The notes beneath the pieces were generated by a model. That model was not told the DNA's origin. It ran no database searches and was given only the letters and a program-made list of their open reading frames with translations. Below, one piece after another: positions 45,908-59,479 of a stretch of DNA of 64,000 nt. The stretch comes from Zopfochytrium polystomum. Its lineage: Eukaryota > Chytridiomycota > Chytridiomycetes > Chytridiales > Chytridiaceae. The translations under genes were made by a program, and so were the position numbers. The stretch spans positions 334,600 to 398,599 of the forward strand of contig JAIVFJ010000039.1 in NCBI GenBank assembly GCA_025765615.1, in the 5' to 3' direction. Positions within the stretch are counted from its first letter, which is position 1; each line of letters starts with the position of its first letter.

Positions 45908-47400
45908 ATGATCCAGTTTGAACTCCCCAAGAGCATCAACCAAGTCTGCCGATTCCGCCTTGTCGAATTGCCGCCAAATCTGGTATCTCTCGTTGAGGCA
46001 TCAAGCTCCTGCTCCATCGATCACTGCGACGAACCAAAACCTTCGTATGTGACAGCAAAGTCCAATTGATTACACCATTTGTTTTGCCGATCGTTCGCTT
46101 ACCAAATGAAACAAGCTTTGTAATTCGGGGTCGACAAGACGATAATGTCATTATTTGTACCGATACCGAGTCATACCTTGTCCGAGAGGTTGAGACTTCG
46201 AATACATTGATTCTGGCACATGCGCAACCCTCTGGCCAGCGGCGATGCGCGAAGTTCTCTGTCGCTGATTTGGCATCCAGCTATCTGGAACTGGACCTAA
46301 CGCGACCCAGAACGGACAGGCTCGCAGAACTTCTTCCTCTCTTTTCTGGAAGAGTTGAAGCTGGGGACAACAGTTTCATAAATGAAGAAGCGGCGTTTGA
46401 TTGGCTGCAAACTGAAATTCAAGCAAGCTCGAGGGAACTCAGGGCAGCTCTGGATCGACTGGATGCTTTTTGGTTTCGAGGTTGGGAGCCGTTTCGCCTT
46501 ATCGCTGAAAATTTAAAAAACCTTATCATTGACTCAAATTCAAGGGTCTTATCGTTTTTTCTCGCAATCGTTCTTTGCAGAGTCAGTTGCCCCAAAAACT
46601 AAATTTTGGTAGAAGCTCATTCACTTTTAGGACACTGCGGTATATCATTCTCGCAATGGACTCGGAGGATGTGACCTTCGATATTGTTGGTCTTGGGCGC
46701 ATAAAAGAACTTGTAGTTGACGACGGTATTGACGATACCATCCTGGCGCAAGTCCTGAAGCAGGTTTCCGACACACAAAACCGTTTGTATCGAATTACCC
46801 ATCGCCGTTCGCCTAAGTGAAAACTAGCACAGGGCTATTATGTGATCTCTCCTGCTAAAGTTGGTCGATGCTTTGGGGTTAATGCTCTTGCAAGAACAAT
46901 GGTTTGAAGCCTTTCGTTTCGTCGTCAAGACTAAGTTTAACTTTCCATCAGGAGTCAGTACCACTCGACAATTTCATGAAGGAGTGGCGCAATGAAACGC
47001 CCCCAGAGTTTGAAATAAATCTTGATCTGCTCAAGGTACAGCCGCAATCCTCTGCACAGCCTAATGTTTACAAAAAAAAAAAAAAAAAAAAAAAAAGGGA
47101 CATTATTTGATCGAGTACCAGGACTCAACTACCGCAACAATTCGTCACTTTCCGTGAGCTTGAGTATTCCTCTTAGCCGTCAGTAACCGTCAGAAAACTT
47201 TCAGGAAATCCTGTCTCCCTCCAAGTGCGAAGGAGCGGCTCGAGCACCTTTTTCAAATTCGCCGTAAATGGGTGCGAGAAGACTTGTTGCCGTATGTCGA
47301 TGACCTTGCAGAAGACGACAAGAAACTAGAGCTTTTACTTCTCAAGTTTGGAAGGACGTCGAGAGAGGCAGGTGTGACGTACTATTCTCGCAGGGCCTGA
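45908..47400 (+). CDS. dcc1: Sister-chromatid cohesion protein Dcc1
   Basis: Dcc1, with Ctf8 and Ctf18-RFC, loads PCNA and supports cohesion. The start MIQFELPKSINQVCRFRLVE is followed by ELPPNLVSLVEASSS, and intron 46045-46115 joins it to FVIRGRQDDNVIICTDTESY and LVREVETSNTLILAHAQ. Then come SYLELDLTRPRTDRLAELLP, AFDWLQTEIQASSRELRAAL and WFRGWEPFRLIAENLKNLI. After further short exons the winged-helix C-terminal part reads YYVISPAKVGRCFGVNALA, LDNFMKEWRNETPPEFEINL, and finally ERLEHLFQIRRKWVREDLLP, YVDDLAEDDKKLELLLLKFG and AGVTYYSRRA to the stop at 47398. One late intron contains a run of 25 A (47072-47096). Exon joins between 46550 and 46850 are only approximate. Confidence 0.85.
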
Positions 47401-47877
47401 GGGTTCGGTGAACGTGTGAAAAACGGCGTTCTCCCTTAGATATGGTTCGGAATGAGATCTATCACTTGAATACATTGTTGTTAGGACCCTTTTTCACTGA
47501 ATGCACTCAAATCACTGACTGCAGGAGTCCTTGGTCTTCACGTCGGCCCTTGAAGTGCTGCAGGGATAGTTAACTGAATCAAACAAGAACAGTCACAAAG
47601 CACAACCATTCTCATTAACCATCGGTTCTCACGAGTCGTTCAAATGCGAGAATAACTGTTCACAAGATGAATTAGAAGTTTCACCAGGTGATTTTGGCTC
47701 TCTTGCGTATCTGCACTGGAAGGTCCACCCTCTTATATTCTCCTCCCGAACCTTCGGCAAGGCGAGGATTGTCCCTGAACGATTTTGAAAATCGGCGGTC
47801 GCAATTGTCTGCAAGGTTTGTCACTTTGACAAGGAGGACGGCATTTCCACATTCCTCACCATCCACACAATCGACGG
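47401..47877. promoter_or_regulatory. Spacer upstream of helicase gene
   Basis: The interval between the dcc1 stop and the helicase start has no convincing gene. It should hold the 3' end of dcc1 and the helicase promoter. I see no recognisable regulatory motif. Confidence 0.3.
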
Positions 47878-49832
47878 ATGCATCGGGTTCGCCGCTACGC
47901 AAGCCCTTTGGACTTGCCGACCGCCCACGCGACAGCCTACCGTGCATTTCCTCACTCATTTACACTCTTCGTAGCGACTTTTCGTTCTTTTTGCGGTCTC
48001 CAAGCCTCTTCTGCAACAAAAGAACCATTTGGCCGATCTTTCCACACACCTTCAAGCGCACCACCACTAAATCAACGGCACGATCGCCATGTCACCTCCC
48101 GCTCTACTGCAGCCTTTTCCTCCAGCGCCTCGATTCGGATACCCCGAGCAAACGCTGGTGCCAATACCAAGTCCAGCGGCAAATCCTCGCCAATTGTTGG
48201 GGCTGGACGGAAGTCGCGCCTGAAAAAGAAGGTCGAGGACGAGGAGGAAGCAGCACCAACAACACCAGTGAAACCTTCAGCTATAGATATTGCATCGTGG
48301 GAGGATGCTGGGCTGCCGGAGCAGTGGATTTCCCGCTTAAAGAGTGCTGGCTTCTATTCTCCAACCGAAATTCAACGAAAGGTACTTTTCTCTGTGTTGA
48401 AGCCAACGCAGTCCTGACATTGGGCAATTTCCAGGCATTCAACCGAATAGCAAATGGGGATAATTGTGTTCTGCGAGCGGAGTCTGGCGCTGGCAAAACG
48501 CTCGCGTATCTCCTCCCGCTTTTCAAGAGGCTCCTTCCGTCGACAGTGCGGAAGCAGGACGAGATCAACAAGAGGTCGCCGTCGATTGTAGTCATCACGC
48601 ACACGTGGGAGCTTGCAGCTCAAATCGTCAAGGCTGTAAATTCGCTTGGTCTTGGTCTGAATTGCTCACTTATACCTCCAAGCCCCTCCACCCCATTTTT
48701 CCCCGACGTCGCGGTCTCCACCGTCCGAGGCTTTCACGACTATGCAGTGAAGTCAGTATCGGTCTTCAGGGTTCTCGGAAGGACAGAGGCGATTGTGTTT
48801 GATGAGGCGGATCTCACAACTACGCATCTCGTAACGCGAAAGTCGATCTCCATGTTTGTAAAAGTGAACAGAGAAAGAGCCCTCGCCAAGCCAGCGCCTC
48901 ACCGCCCTCGCCTTCTGCAATATGTCTGTGCGGCATCGGCTTTATCCGATTATTCCCTCAACAGGGCTCAGGGGAAGAATCCAATTCAATATTTGAACTC
49001 CAAGCTGCAGAATCTGGCCAAGGTGGACACTTTATCCGTCCACCGCCTGCCTGAAAACCTACAGACCACTCTGATCCATTTGGAAACAGTCCAGCCCAAC
49101 CCACCCAAACCACGCCCGCGGAACGATGGAAAAATTGTCGCACCGCCAGTCATTGACCCCGAGCGACCGTTTGAGGACGGCAACAAGGTTTCCTACGCTG
49201 AGGAGTGCTTTCGGGAGAAGTTTGATCTTCTCGTCAACCAGTTGCAAGGACGCAGGCGACTTGCCGGAGGCGGAGAACGGTGGATTGTTTTTTGCAAAGA
49301 CGCCCGAGCCGCCGTGCGCCTGTACGCTGAAATCAAGCGGTCAACGTCCACCGGCGAAATCGAGTCCACCGCCTCTGTTTGGGTCTTCCACCCTGACATG
49401 CCGCGGGATCGCCGCGACCTTGTGATCAACCATTTCACGACTGCGGCCGCACCGGGACCGTCGTCAAACGCCTCCGCCCTCGACATTCTCGTCACCACGG
49501 ACCACCTGTCGCGCGGCATCGACTTTCATCGCGTCAGCACCGTGATAAACTTTGACTATCCGGCCTCTGCGGCGGATTTCCTCGTCCGCGCGGGCAGGAC
49601 GGCGCGGGGCGGTCGCAAGGGGACCGTCATTTCGTTTGCGGACGCCGAGAGCGTGCCCTTTGCCGAGAAAGTCCGCGCAATCGGACCGGCAAGCTTTGCA
49701 AACCACGCCAGGGAGATTGAAGAGCTCCTTGACGGACTGTCTGGAAGGAAGAAGAAGAAAGGGCGGCCGGGGAAGGTGGAGCGCGAGCTCAAGCGGAAAG
49801 AGAAAATGCCGAAGACGGATAAAAATGTTTGA
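47878..49832 (+). CDS. DEAD-box RNA helicase, mitochondrial Mrh4-like
   Basis: The helicase core is complete: Q-motif region FYSPTEIQ, motif I AESGAGKT, motif Ia region HTWELAAQI (in place of PTRELA), motif II VFDEAD, motif III region CAASA (in place of SAT), motif V TTDHLSRGIDF and motif VI RAGRTARGGRKG. One intron (48382-48434) falls after the Q motif. The N-terminus from the ATG at 47878 is rich in Arg, Ser, Phe and Leu and poor in acidic residues (SFTLFVATFRSF, STAAFSSSASIRIP), consistent with mitochondrial import. Divergent motifs Ia, III and VI and the insert between III and IV resemble Mrh4, a helicase needed for mitochondrial ribosome assembly. The C-terminus is strongly basic (GRKKKKGRPGKVERELKRKE). 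Assignment to Mrh4 rather than another mitochondrial DEAD-box protein is by overall pattern. Confidence 0.85.
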
Positions 49833-50609
49833 AAAAGCTGCCGAACACGAGGTCGCTGGTTGTTGTTCGCGCGACGCTTCGCGTGTGTATGTGTGCGTTG
49901 TTCCCGAGTGTGCGACGCGAAGTGTGCAGTGTAATGTTGAAGCGTTTCAACTCGTGCCCTCACCGTCGCTCACCACGGCCTCTCCCTTGCGCGACAAGTG
50001 CACGGCCTCGGGTGCCCGAGCTTTCGAGGATGTAAGCGTCGGGTCTCGCGCGTCGGCAACCCGCTGCGAGCTCTCCACTTCGTCGACGACCGCTGCGGTG
50101 AATGGCGCCGTCGGGTGCGCCCCCCGACTTTGCGCTTCTTTGCCGGGCGAAAGGAATGCCGCCGTACCACCGTTGGGAGGCGCTGCGGACGACGATGCCG
50201 ACGACGGTGACGGCAATTGTCCGCCGCCGATGCACGAGGGCGCGGCGAACTCCCTCCGTTCATCGCCGCCAAGACAGGTGTCTCCCCTCTCGGCTAAATG
50301 ACAAAGGCGGAACAAAGCCCCCGATCTTCTCTTCCCTTCCCGGCACTGTCCCATGGGCGATGACAAATTCAACCGACCGGCGATCGGGTGGGAGAATGTG
50401 CGCGCGTGTGTTTGTGTGTGTGTGTGTGCACCAAGCTTGGTTGAGCACGCGGATGTGTGGAACTTTCCATTTCTCTCTCCTTTCTCTCTCACCGATTTTC
50501 TGTCTTCTTCTCTCCTTTTATAATTTGCAATTGTCGGTTCCCTCACCCCCTAACGATCAACCCGAATGAACGGCACTCCAGCCGCAGCAGCAGCAGCAGC
50601 AGCAGCAGC
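49833..50609. other. Spacer with GCA repeat before truncated OYE
   Basis: The region is GC-rich to about 50300, with frames open on both strands but no recognised domain. A GTGT tract lies near 50405-50429 and a CT-rich tract near 50467-50510. It ends in a GCA triplet repeat (about 50582-50609) that directly abuts the first residues of the Old Yellow Enzyme fragment. Confidence 0.35.
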
Positions 50610-51392
50610 ATGCTCACGACCGAGGAGATTCCCGCGCTCATTCAGCAGTACGTCCGCGCGGCGGAGCTCGCAATAGAAGCCGGCTTCGACGGCGTCGAGA
50701 TCCACGGCGCGAACGGGTACCTCGTCGACCAGTTCATCAACGACAACGTCAACAACCAGCGCACGGACGCGTACGGCGGCGACGCCGAGGGCCGCGTGCG
50801 GCTGGCCGTCGAAGTCGTCAAGGCCGTCGCGGACGCCATCGGTGCGGACCGCACGGGCATCCGTCTGAGCCCGTACGGCACGTTCCAAGGCATGGGCGAC
50901 AGCAATCCCGTCGCGACTTGGTGCGCGTTGCTAGAGCGGCTGAACCCGCTGGGCATCGCGTTCGTGCACCTCGTCGAGCCGCGCATCGCCGGCGGCTGGG
51001 ACGCCGCGGTCGCTCCCGACGAGGAGGCCGTCAACCTGCGGCCGTTCAGGCAGGCTTACAAGGGGACATTGATTGTGGCCGGCGGCCTGACGGCAGAGTC
51101 CGCCGAGGCCAAGGTGAAGGCGGGAGAGGCCGACGTTGCGGCGTTCGGACGCTATTTCATATCCAACCCGGACCTGCCGTACCGCATTCAGCACGATCTG
51201 CCGTTCACCCCTTACAACAGGCCGACATTTTACACAGACGGAGAGGTTGGATACGTGAGTAATCGTCAATTTTTGGCCTGTCTTCTTTGTCGTCCAAAGT
51301 CCTGATCACAGCACTTTTGTCTCTGCAAACCACAGACTGACTACCCAACATGGCTTGAGCAGAAACAGCAACATGCCGCGACCAAGGCTTGA
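50610..51392 (+). CDS. Old Yellow Enzyme family oxidoreductase, N-terminally truncated
   Basis: The product is the C-terminal part of an FMN-dependent NADPH:flavin oxidoreductase (OYE family). It begins MLTTEEIPALIQQYVRAAEL, then GFDGVEIHGANGYLVDQFIN and TDAYGGDAEGRVRLAVEVV, RTGIRLSPYGTFQGMGDSNP, LIVAGGLTAESAEAKVKAGE and AAFGRYFISNPDLPYRIQ. One intron follows GYLxxx-like TDGEVGY (about 51256-51335) and the last exon is TDYPTWLEQKQQHAATKA, a typical OYE C-terminus. The His/Asn-type substrate site (HGAN) and phosphate-binding GG and GR residues are present. About 170-180 N-terminal residues, including the first strands of the barrel and part of the FMN site, are absent; instead a GCA repeat lies immediately upstream. 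Either a missing 5' exon lies farther upstream or the gene is a truncated copy. Confidence 0.75.
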
Positions 51393-52373
51393 TGAACACA
51401 ACTGACTGCAGGCCAAGGCCTAAGCTTAATGAGCACTTTTGCCTATTTCTGACATTGCGCTTTCGCAAAGAGTGAGAATAGATGTTGGAGTGCAGAAGGC
51501 TGCAGAAGTGCTTTTCGAATCGAATCTATCTCTCCATTTTATGTCCCGCGTTGTTTTGGTTCGCGACTTTGGGCGAGCGGCTTTGTACAATCTGCTAGGC
51601 ATGCGGAACGCCGACGCAATAGCGGTGGAGTATCTGTGGTGTGTTGTTGCGTGCGGTGGAAGCAGCACAGCCCCAACCGGCCGAGCGGGAGTGGCGGAAC
51701 TGGAACCCAATCAAAACGGGAATTACATTGCGTTTTGACAAGGCCTCCTCCACCCAACAAATACGCTTCGTCGGAATCCGTTCGAGCCGGTGAGTCGCGT
51801 TCGCTGGGCCTCCCCGCGAAGTGAGCTGCCGCATAGCGCCAATTGCATACACGGCGGTCTAGGCCTAGTCTAGTCTGCAGATTGAGAAGGATGCCCCGAG
51901 AGTGCGATGGGTGTCTAGAACCCCAACGACTCTCCTCACCTTTTGCAGCCGATCGATCGATGCTTCCCCTCTCAGCTTCTTCGCCCTTCGCCTGCCCCTA
52001 GCAGTCTCCCTCTATGTCTCTCACTCCATCTCTGCTTCTCTCCCTCTCCCCCTCTTTTCTTTTTTACTGTTCCACGCGTCGGAGCGACATGTCGGGGGTC
52101 CTCTCTTGTTGTCGCTCCAGATTTGAAATCCCTTTGCCCCGCAACCCCGCAGGCTCCGACGCCCTCGCCAATCGACGGGAATTTCATGTCATGGTCATCG
52201 CTACTGCCGTCGCCCTCCGTGGCGGCTGCCTCCGTCGCTCGCTCTCTCGCGCCCTCCACCCTTGCTTAGTGTGGCGCGTGGCTTCTCATCATTGGCCACC
52301 CGCCACGTGTCTGGAGTTCCACACTGGCCCCTTGATTGATTTTCATTTCGTCGTTTCACGCAGTTTCGCGACA
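51393..52373. other. Spacer between OYE fragment and UGP1
   Basis: No gene is supported. A pyrimidine-rich CT tract occurs around 52005-52070, upstream of the UGP1 start, and may belong to its promoter. Short open frames near 51440-51740 are unrecognised. Confidence 0.35.
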
Positions 52374-54412
<2,039 letters not shown>

Positions 54413-55925
54413 GCATTTGTTGCAGTTGCTTGCCTGCTTTTGCACAACTTCGTGAAATACAAAACAAAAGTTCATTGAGTCGAGTCACTTGGCCCTATTG
54501 TCATATCGGTTTGAAGAAGGAACGGATTAGAGCCTGTGCTCCCAATCTCCTCGCTCTGGGCTGCAGAATGTGCGACTGGTACAAATTAGGACCTAAATTT
54601 GTCGAATGTTCTCTTTGACAATAAAAATGCCCACGCAGATGTCGACCCTGTTCAACCATGACTTGCTAACCTGCCATTGTGTGGGCGATGGTCATCGTCC
54701 AAGTCGCCACTGCTGCCGCCACCAAGAGCTGCCGCAGCATCGGCAGCCGCCCAAACCACCGTGACCATGATGAGTATGACAATCGTGACTATCACGACAC
54801 TGCAGCTGCTGCTGCCACCACTGCCATCCGTGCCACAATCCCCACACCAGCAGCAGCAGCAGGAGCGGCGGGTTTGGCGGCGTACTTGGCGCACATTCGT
54901 GTCGGAGCCGGCGCCTGCCGGGCCGTCCGCGCGGCGGTCTGGATCGACCCGGGCGTCGCCGTTCCAATTTGGGCCGCTGTGGCCCGCATCGCCTGCAGCG
55001 CCACTCCGGAGGGTGCCAACTTGCAGGACATCTCAAAGTCTGTTGTTCAGTTTGCAGTTTGACACTTTTTCTCACGCACCACTCATGATGACGCACTTAT
55101 CCTTATTGGAACTGTCTTCTTTAGGCCTTCAGAGAAACATGCTGCGGCTTGCCAAGCAGCTCCTATTTATAAACTCTCCTCCCGCGGTGGCTATTGTTCA
55201 CCACATGAAAAGCAAGGACATGTGGAGGGACGTGGTGACATTTGACCCCATCCACGCCTCTGCGCAAGTGTGAGTTCTCCTGAAATCGTCCAACGCGTAC
55301 TGGACAGCATCATCCCCATGGCCGCCACCCCTACCAAAGTTGATTCCCTCAAGGAGCCAGCCGGCCTTAACTGGGCGCCGTGAATGCCGCGTGTAAGCTG
55401 GGGAGTTGGACGTTCTTCGCTGGCTGCTGTCCGCTCGCAGTCTGGCCGGACAAGCCCACGAGAGCGATTCTGCGGGTGAGGTTTGGTGGACGCGTGGGCA
55501 CAGAGAAGTGCTTCAAGGCTTACGTCGCTGGATGAGTCGAAATTTAGCTTGTTGTCGCCGAGGATGAGCAGCCGACGTCCCTTCTGGACGTTCTGCTCGC
55601 CGATGCGCCTGACACTTGCGCGATGCAGCATTCCTGGCGGCCAGCGTCGGTGACGCAGAATTCGTGCACGCAGCTGAACTTGCGTACGTTGACCAGTTCG
55701 CTTGCTGGGACGGCCGTCGCGGCGACCCTTCCTCATCGCCAACGGGGTGCCAGGTTGTTCACGCTGGACTATCCGCCTGTCCGTGCGCGCAGGGTGAGAA
55801 CGCATCTTCGTCGCTGCAGACGGACGATGTCGTTGCAGGCCCAATTGGTGCGGTTTGTTGTGCAGAGAGATGTGTTTCTGGAGCACCTTTTTTATTCTGT
55901 GCCGGATTCAACTGATTAGTTGCTT
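54413..55925. other. Unresolved region with possible gene fragments
   Basis: The plus strand at 54679-55062 gives an Ala-rich frame (GLAAYLAHIRVGAGACRAVR, TPEGANLQDISKS); at 55106-55273 it reads LSLLELSSLGLQRNMLRLAK and MWRDVVTFDPIHASAQV; and at 55790-55919 a frame ends QLVRFVVQRDVFLEHLFYSV. These could be exons of one plus-strand gene, but I cannot join or identify them. The opposite strand is also open in places. Confidence 0.3.
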
Positions 55926-57213
55926 TGAATTTTACACAAATAAGTACAGCCTGTCGCCACGTTGATCGGCATCATTCGGAGTCATCCGCACTTCGTGTGT
56001 TCCGACGGCACTGAATATTATCTTTACTTTCCCCAGGTTTCTATCAGAATTGAAAGCGTCTAACGAAAAAAACGCTCACAGAACGCACGCGTACTGGCAT
56101 TTGCTGCAAGAAAAATCTGTTCAACTCTCGCCACCAAGCGTCAATGACCAGCTGTACGCCTCAGACCCGATAGCAAGTTGTAACGGCGCTTCAATGGAAG
56201 ATTGGTCCGTCCACTGGGAGCATTTATTTTGTGTGCTCTTCGTTATGTCAAACTTCGATGCTACCAGAAACCGTTATTTTTGGCTGGGATAACCACTTAG
56301 TATGGGATATAGGATTTTTTAACCAAAATCCTCACGTTATCCGGGTTGAACCAATAGCCATTAAGTTAACAGTCCAAACTCCAGATACGGTTCGAATACA
56401 GATAAAGCAAAAGGGGATCTGGTTTGGTTTCAGTCAGAGTTTTGTGGGTTGGCTTGGTTTTGGTTAAAGGCATCCTATTCTATCATATCCTATCCGCTGC
56501 TCCAGTTTCAAAGTTTCCTTTTCCGCTTCTAGTGTTCAACAATGCGGAATGTTTTTGGCGATTCTTGCCAATGGAACCATTTGTTCCGCCGCACTGACCA
56601 GTTACACAGGACAAACGGGGGTTGCATGTTGGTTGGAGTGTTCCTTTCACTTGATTCTTCGTGAATAGTGCTTGTTCTGGATTGAAGAGACTGCCCTGCC
56701 TTCAGACCCTGTCCTGCAGTCACAAACCTCCTCTATTGCATACACGGAATCCCTTAATTGCGCCAGCGGTGCAGCAAATGGGAGAGAGACAGACGACCAT
56801 GCCTGTCCCCACAGTCACTTTCGCCACACCAAGGCTCCTTCATGGGACTATCTTCGGCACAGCTGTGTCTACACTCTAGTCATCAGTTGCAACTCAATCA
56901 ACAAGTCCTGCACATATAAATAGCCTGACTTGATAGTTGGTTAATAGCTTCACAGCTTGCAACATAGCCACTACCCAGTACATTCTGTAATAAGGTGATT
57001 AAAAGCTGCCCCTTGTTGCTCTCCAAATTGAAAATAAGAGCAAAGTTGTGTGGGGTACTGTTAGAAAGCAAGCTTTCTCTTATTGGCGAAATGCTTTTTC
57101 AGAATTGCTTTCCACAATGAATAATCGCTAAGTTTCAACCAATGCAATGATAAAGAGTAAACAAGATGATAACAAACGAATGGGAGGAAGTGACAGCTTG
57201 CTGGAATCCAGGC
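55926..57213. other. AT-richer gene-free stretch
   Basis: No supported gene. Short motifs such as repeated ggttt and tatcctat occur near 56415-56490. The stretch lies downstream of the ER CIA30-domain gene and includes its 3' flank. Confidence 0.35.
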
Positions 57214-58282
57214 CTACAACTCATCATGACGAGCTTCATTGCCAGTCTTCTTGTAGGCGCTAATCTTTTCGAGAACAAGCTCGAAGGATCCAGATTGCTG
57301 ACCTAGGAATGACGATGCAGTGATGGACAGAGAAACAATCCTTGAGGTGTCCAATCTGTTGCTGTCCTCAACTACCAGCTGCTGACCACGGAAGGTGGGA
57401 ACAAAGTGAGACCATTCAGCGTAAATGGATGAGCCTGAGTTCTCCTTTGTCTCAAAAGTGTACTTGTAGTCTTTTGAAGTTAAATATTGTGAGACCTTTG
57501 CACTGGGAATAAAGAAAAGATAAATACCGATTGGTGGCTCGCCTTCAAGCTGGGTCTGTTCTGTGCGTAGGTTCAAGGAGTATCTGAATGATGGCAGTTT
57601 TGATTAGTCATAGAACACCAAACCAAGATTGCTGAACTTATTTCCATCGGCGTGAAGAATCTTTATCAATACACCGTCCCACACACTAAGGTCCCACCAG
57701 GGGGCAGCTGCTGAGAACTATGTCAGAGTGGGGTCAGGTTCAAGCTTTGTGGACAAATCCATTATTGCAATACCCTAGACGCGTTGCTTCTCGTTGACAG
57801 CAAGTTAGCAAAGGCTCTGTTGTCGGCTCCAACCTCGAGTTTGCCTCGAAACAGAAGAGACTTGCCACCGTCTGCAAGGCCCCACTCGCTATACGTCTTG
57901 CCTCCTCGGAAGCTGGAGATCTCAGTCAATGGACAAACAGATGGTCACTATGTGGGTCCAAACCTGTCATCCACCAGGACCCACGAGGAATGCTTCCAAT
58001 TGACAGCGCCACCAAACAGGTCAAGCTGTTCAGTTCAGATATGGTTTAGCATGGTGCATTACAACTACTTCAATTTTCCAACAATCGATTTGCTTGAAAA
58101 CACACCTCATTTGGCACTGTGACTGACTCTTCATCGGTCTGATGCTTGGCGGATGCATGGTGCATGTGGGCAGGAGGAATGTCGTAGGAGGCTGAAGCGC
58201 CAACACGCATCAAGGCAGCAGCTGACACAATGAGTGCGAGGGCCTTGATTACGGCTGAAGAGGGGGAGTCGCCAATCTTCAT
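57214..58282 (-). CDS. ER-lumen protein with CIA30-like domain and HDEL tail
   Basis: The product starts at ATG 58282 with a signal peptide (KALALIVSAAALMRVGASAS) and ends in HDEL followed by the stop at 57214, so it should be retained in the endoplasmic reticulum. In between, separate exons read FGGAVNWKHSSWVLVDDR, FRGGKTYSEWGLADGGKSL, FRGKLEVGADNRAFANLL, PWWDLSVWDGVLIKILHAD, GNK joined to YSLNLRTEQTQLEGEPP, SHFVPTFRGQQLVVEDSN and SGSFELVLEKISAYKKTG. This order (DDR-RGG, FxG, WDGxxxxxxxDG, FxPTFRG, FELxLxxI) is that of the CIA30/galactose-binding-like fold first known from a mitochondrial complex I assembly factor. The ER signals show that this member acts elsewhere, perhaps in secretory folding or glycan handling; function is unknown. 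Introns are short and canonical (for example after VDDR). Confidence 0.8.
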
Positions 58283-59479
58283 CTTGTTCTCTGATTGGTT
58301 ACGGGAAATTGAACTGAATTGCAATGAAAATATCTGAACAAAGCACTGTGGGACTATGAGCAACGTGAGAAAAGCAATCCAAAATACGGAATACCTGGAT
58401 AAACTGCTGTGCGACCATCAAACAAAAGGAAGGGACATGAAGTGAGAATCTTTCGAAAACAAACAAGGATAAGTGGGTGGGGAGACAGACAGAGAGATAA
58501 ATAAGAGAAGGCAAGAGAGAGAGAGAGAGTGGGAGAGAGGAGAGCGCTGAGCTACGAGTAGATTTAGCAAGTCACGTGATCTCGGAAGCGGCGGTCCAGC
58601 AATGGCTTCTGCACGCCCCGATTAGCCGGCCGCCGCATCGCTTCGGGCCTCGTCCTCTGCGCGCGACTGCGCGACGGCGACGACAATGCTGCCGCGTCCA
58701 CCGCCGCCAACGAGCCGCTAATACCCGCCGTTGCCACCGCCGCCAACGTGACCGCGGTTGGGGCCGCCGCCGCCACCGCGACGCCGTAGATCTTATTTCC
58801 CTCACAATCCCTCTTCGCCACCAAGTAGCTGGCCATCGCTGCTTCTGTTGGCCGACAAGGAAGCGATTTCGGGGCGCACAGGATGCTGTATGTAGGGAGG
58901 GAGGCAGAGTAGGATTGGAGAGGGAGGGAGGGGCGGGTGGCGGCAGGGCAAGTTCTGGGCTGACCTGAGGAAAACGATCGGAGCTTTGGTTTTTCTTCTC
59001 CATGCAAATTGGATTGGGCGTTTGGATTCTGACCCCTTCCCCAACTCCCTTCCTGGGGTCGCTTGCTTCCATTTGAGACAAGCTGGTTGGTCAGCGAAAG
59101 ACTGAGCAGAAATGCGAAAGCCCAACTGCGACTGGCCACAACGCAATGGGCCCACCTTGGAAATGTCTGAGGGCTGAACGAAACGCTTCAGTGGGAAGCA
59201 CAATACTCTCGACCTCGGGCAGTTTTCGTTGCTGGCGACTGCTGAATCGCTTTGTTTATTGCCGCGTGGTGGTGGAGCTACGTCATCCGTGGGGGGAAGT
59301 GGGAGCCCCGAACCAAGACCCCTTCCCCAACTTGTTCAGGATACTGTTCCGATCCTCAATTGAAATGCGTTTATGTAATGAAAAGGCCAACGCAGAAGCA
59401 GAAGAAGAGTTCAATGCATTAAAACAACAAAAAGGAGGGTGTAAAACAAGAGAAAGAGATATTAGTTTGGTAGGTCAAA
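58283..59479. other. Spacer with one possible small minus-strand gene
   Basis: At 58836-58564 the minus strand reads MASYLVAKRDCEGNKIYGV followed by an Ala/Val-rich stretch and a basic end. It might be a small gene but has no recognised domain and overlaps GC-rich frames on both strands. A GA repeat lies near 58515-58530. Nothing else is supported. Confidence 0.3.

Noticed and set aside
50102..50569. Open frames before the truncated OYE as its missing N-terminal half
   Set aside because: None contains the conserved OYE N-terminal segments; they are Arg/Pro/Ser-rich translations of GC- and CT-rich DNA.
58564..59139. Convincing gene on the minus strand beside the ER CIA30-domain gene
   Set aside because: Overlapping GC-rich frames are open on both strands; only a short piece (MASYLVAKRDCEGNKIYGV) looks coding and it has no supporting domain or splice evidence.
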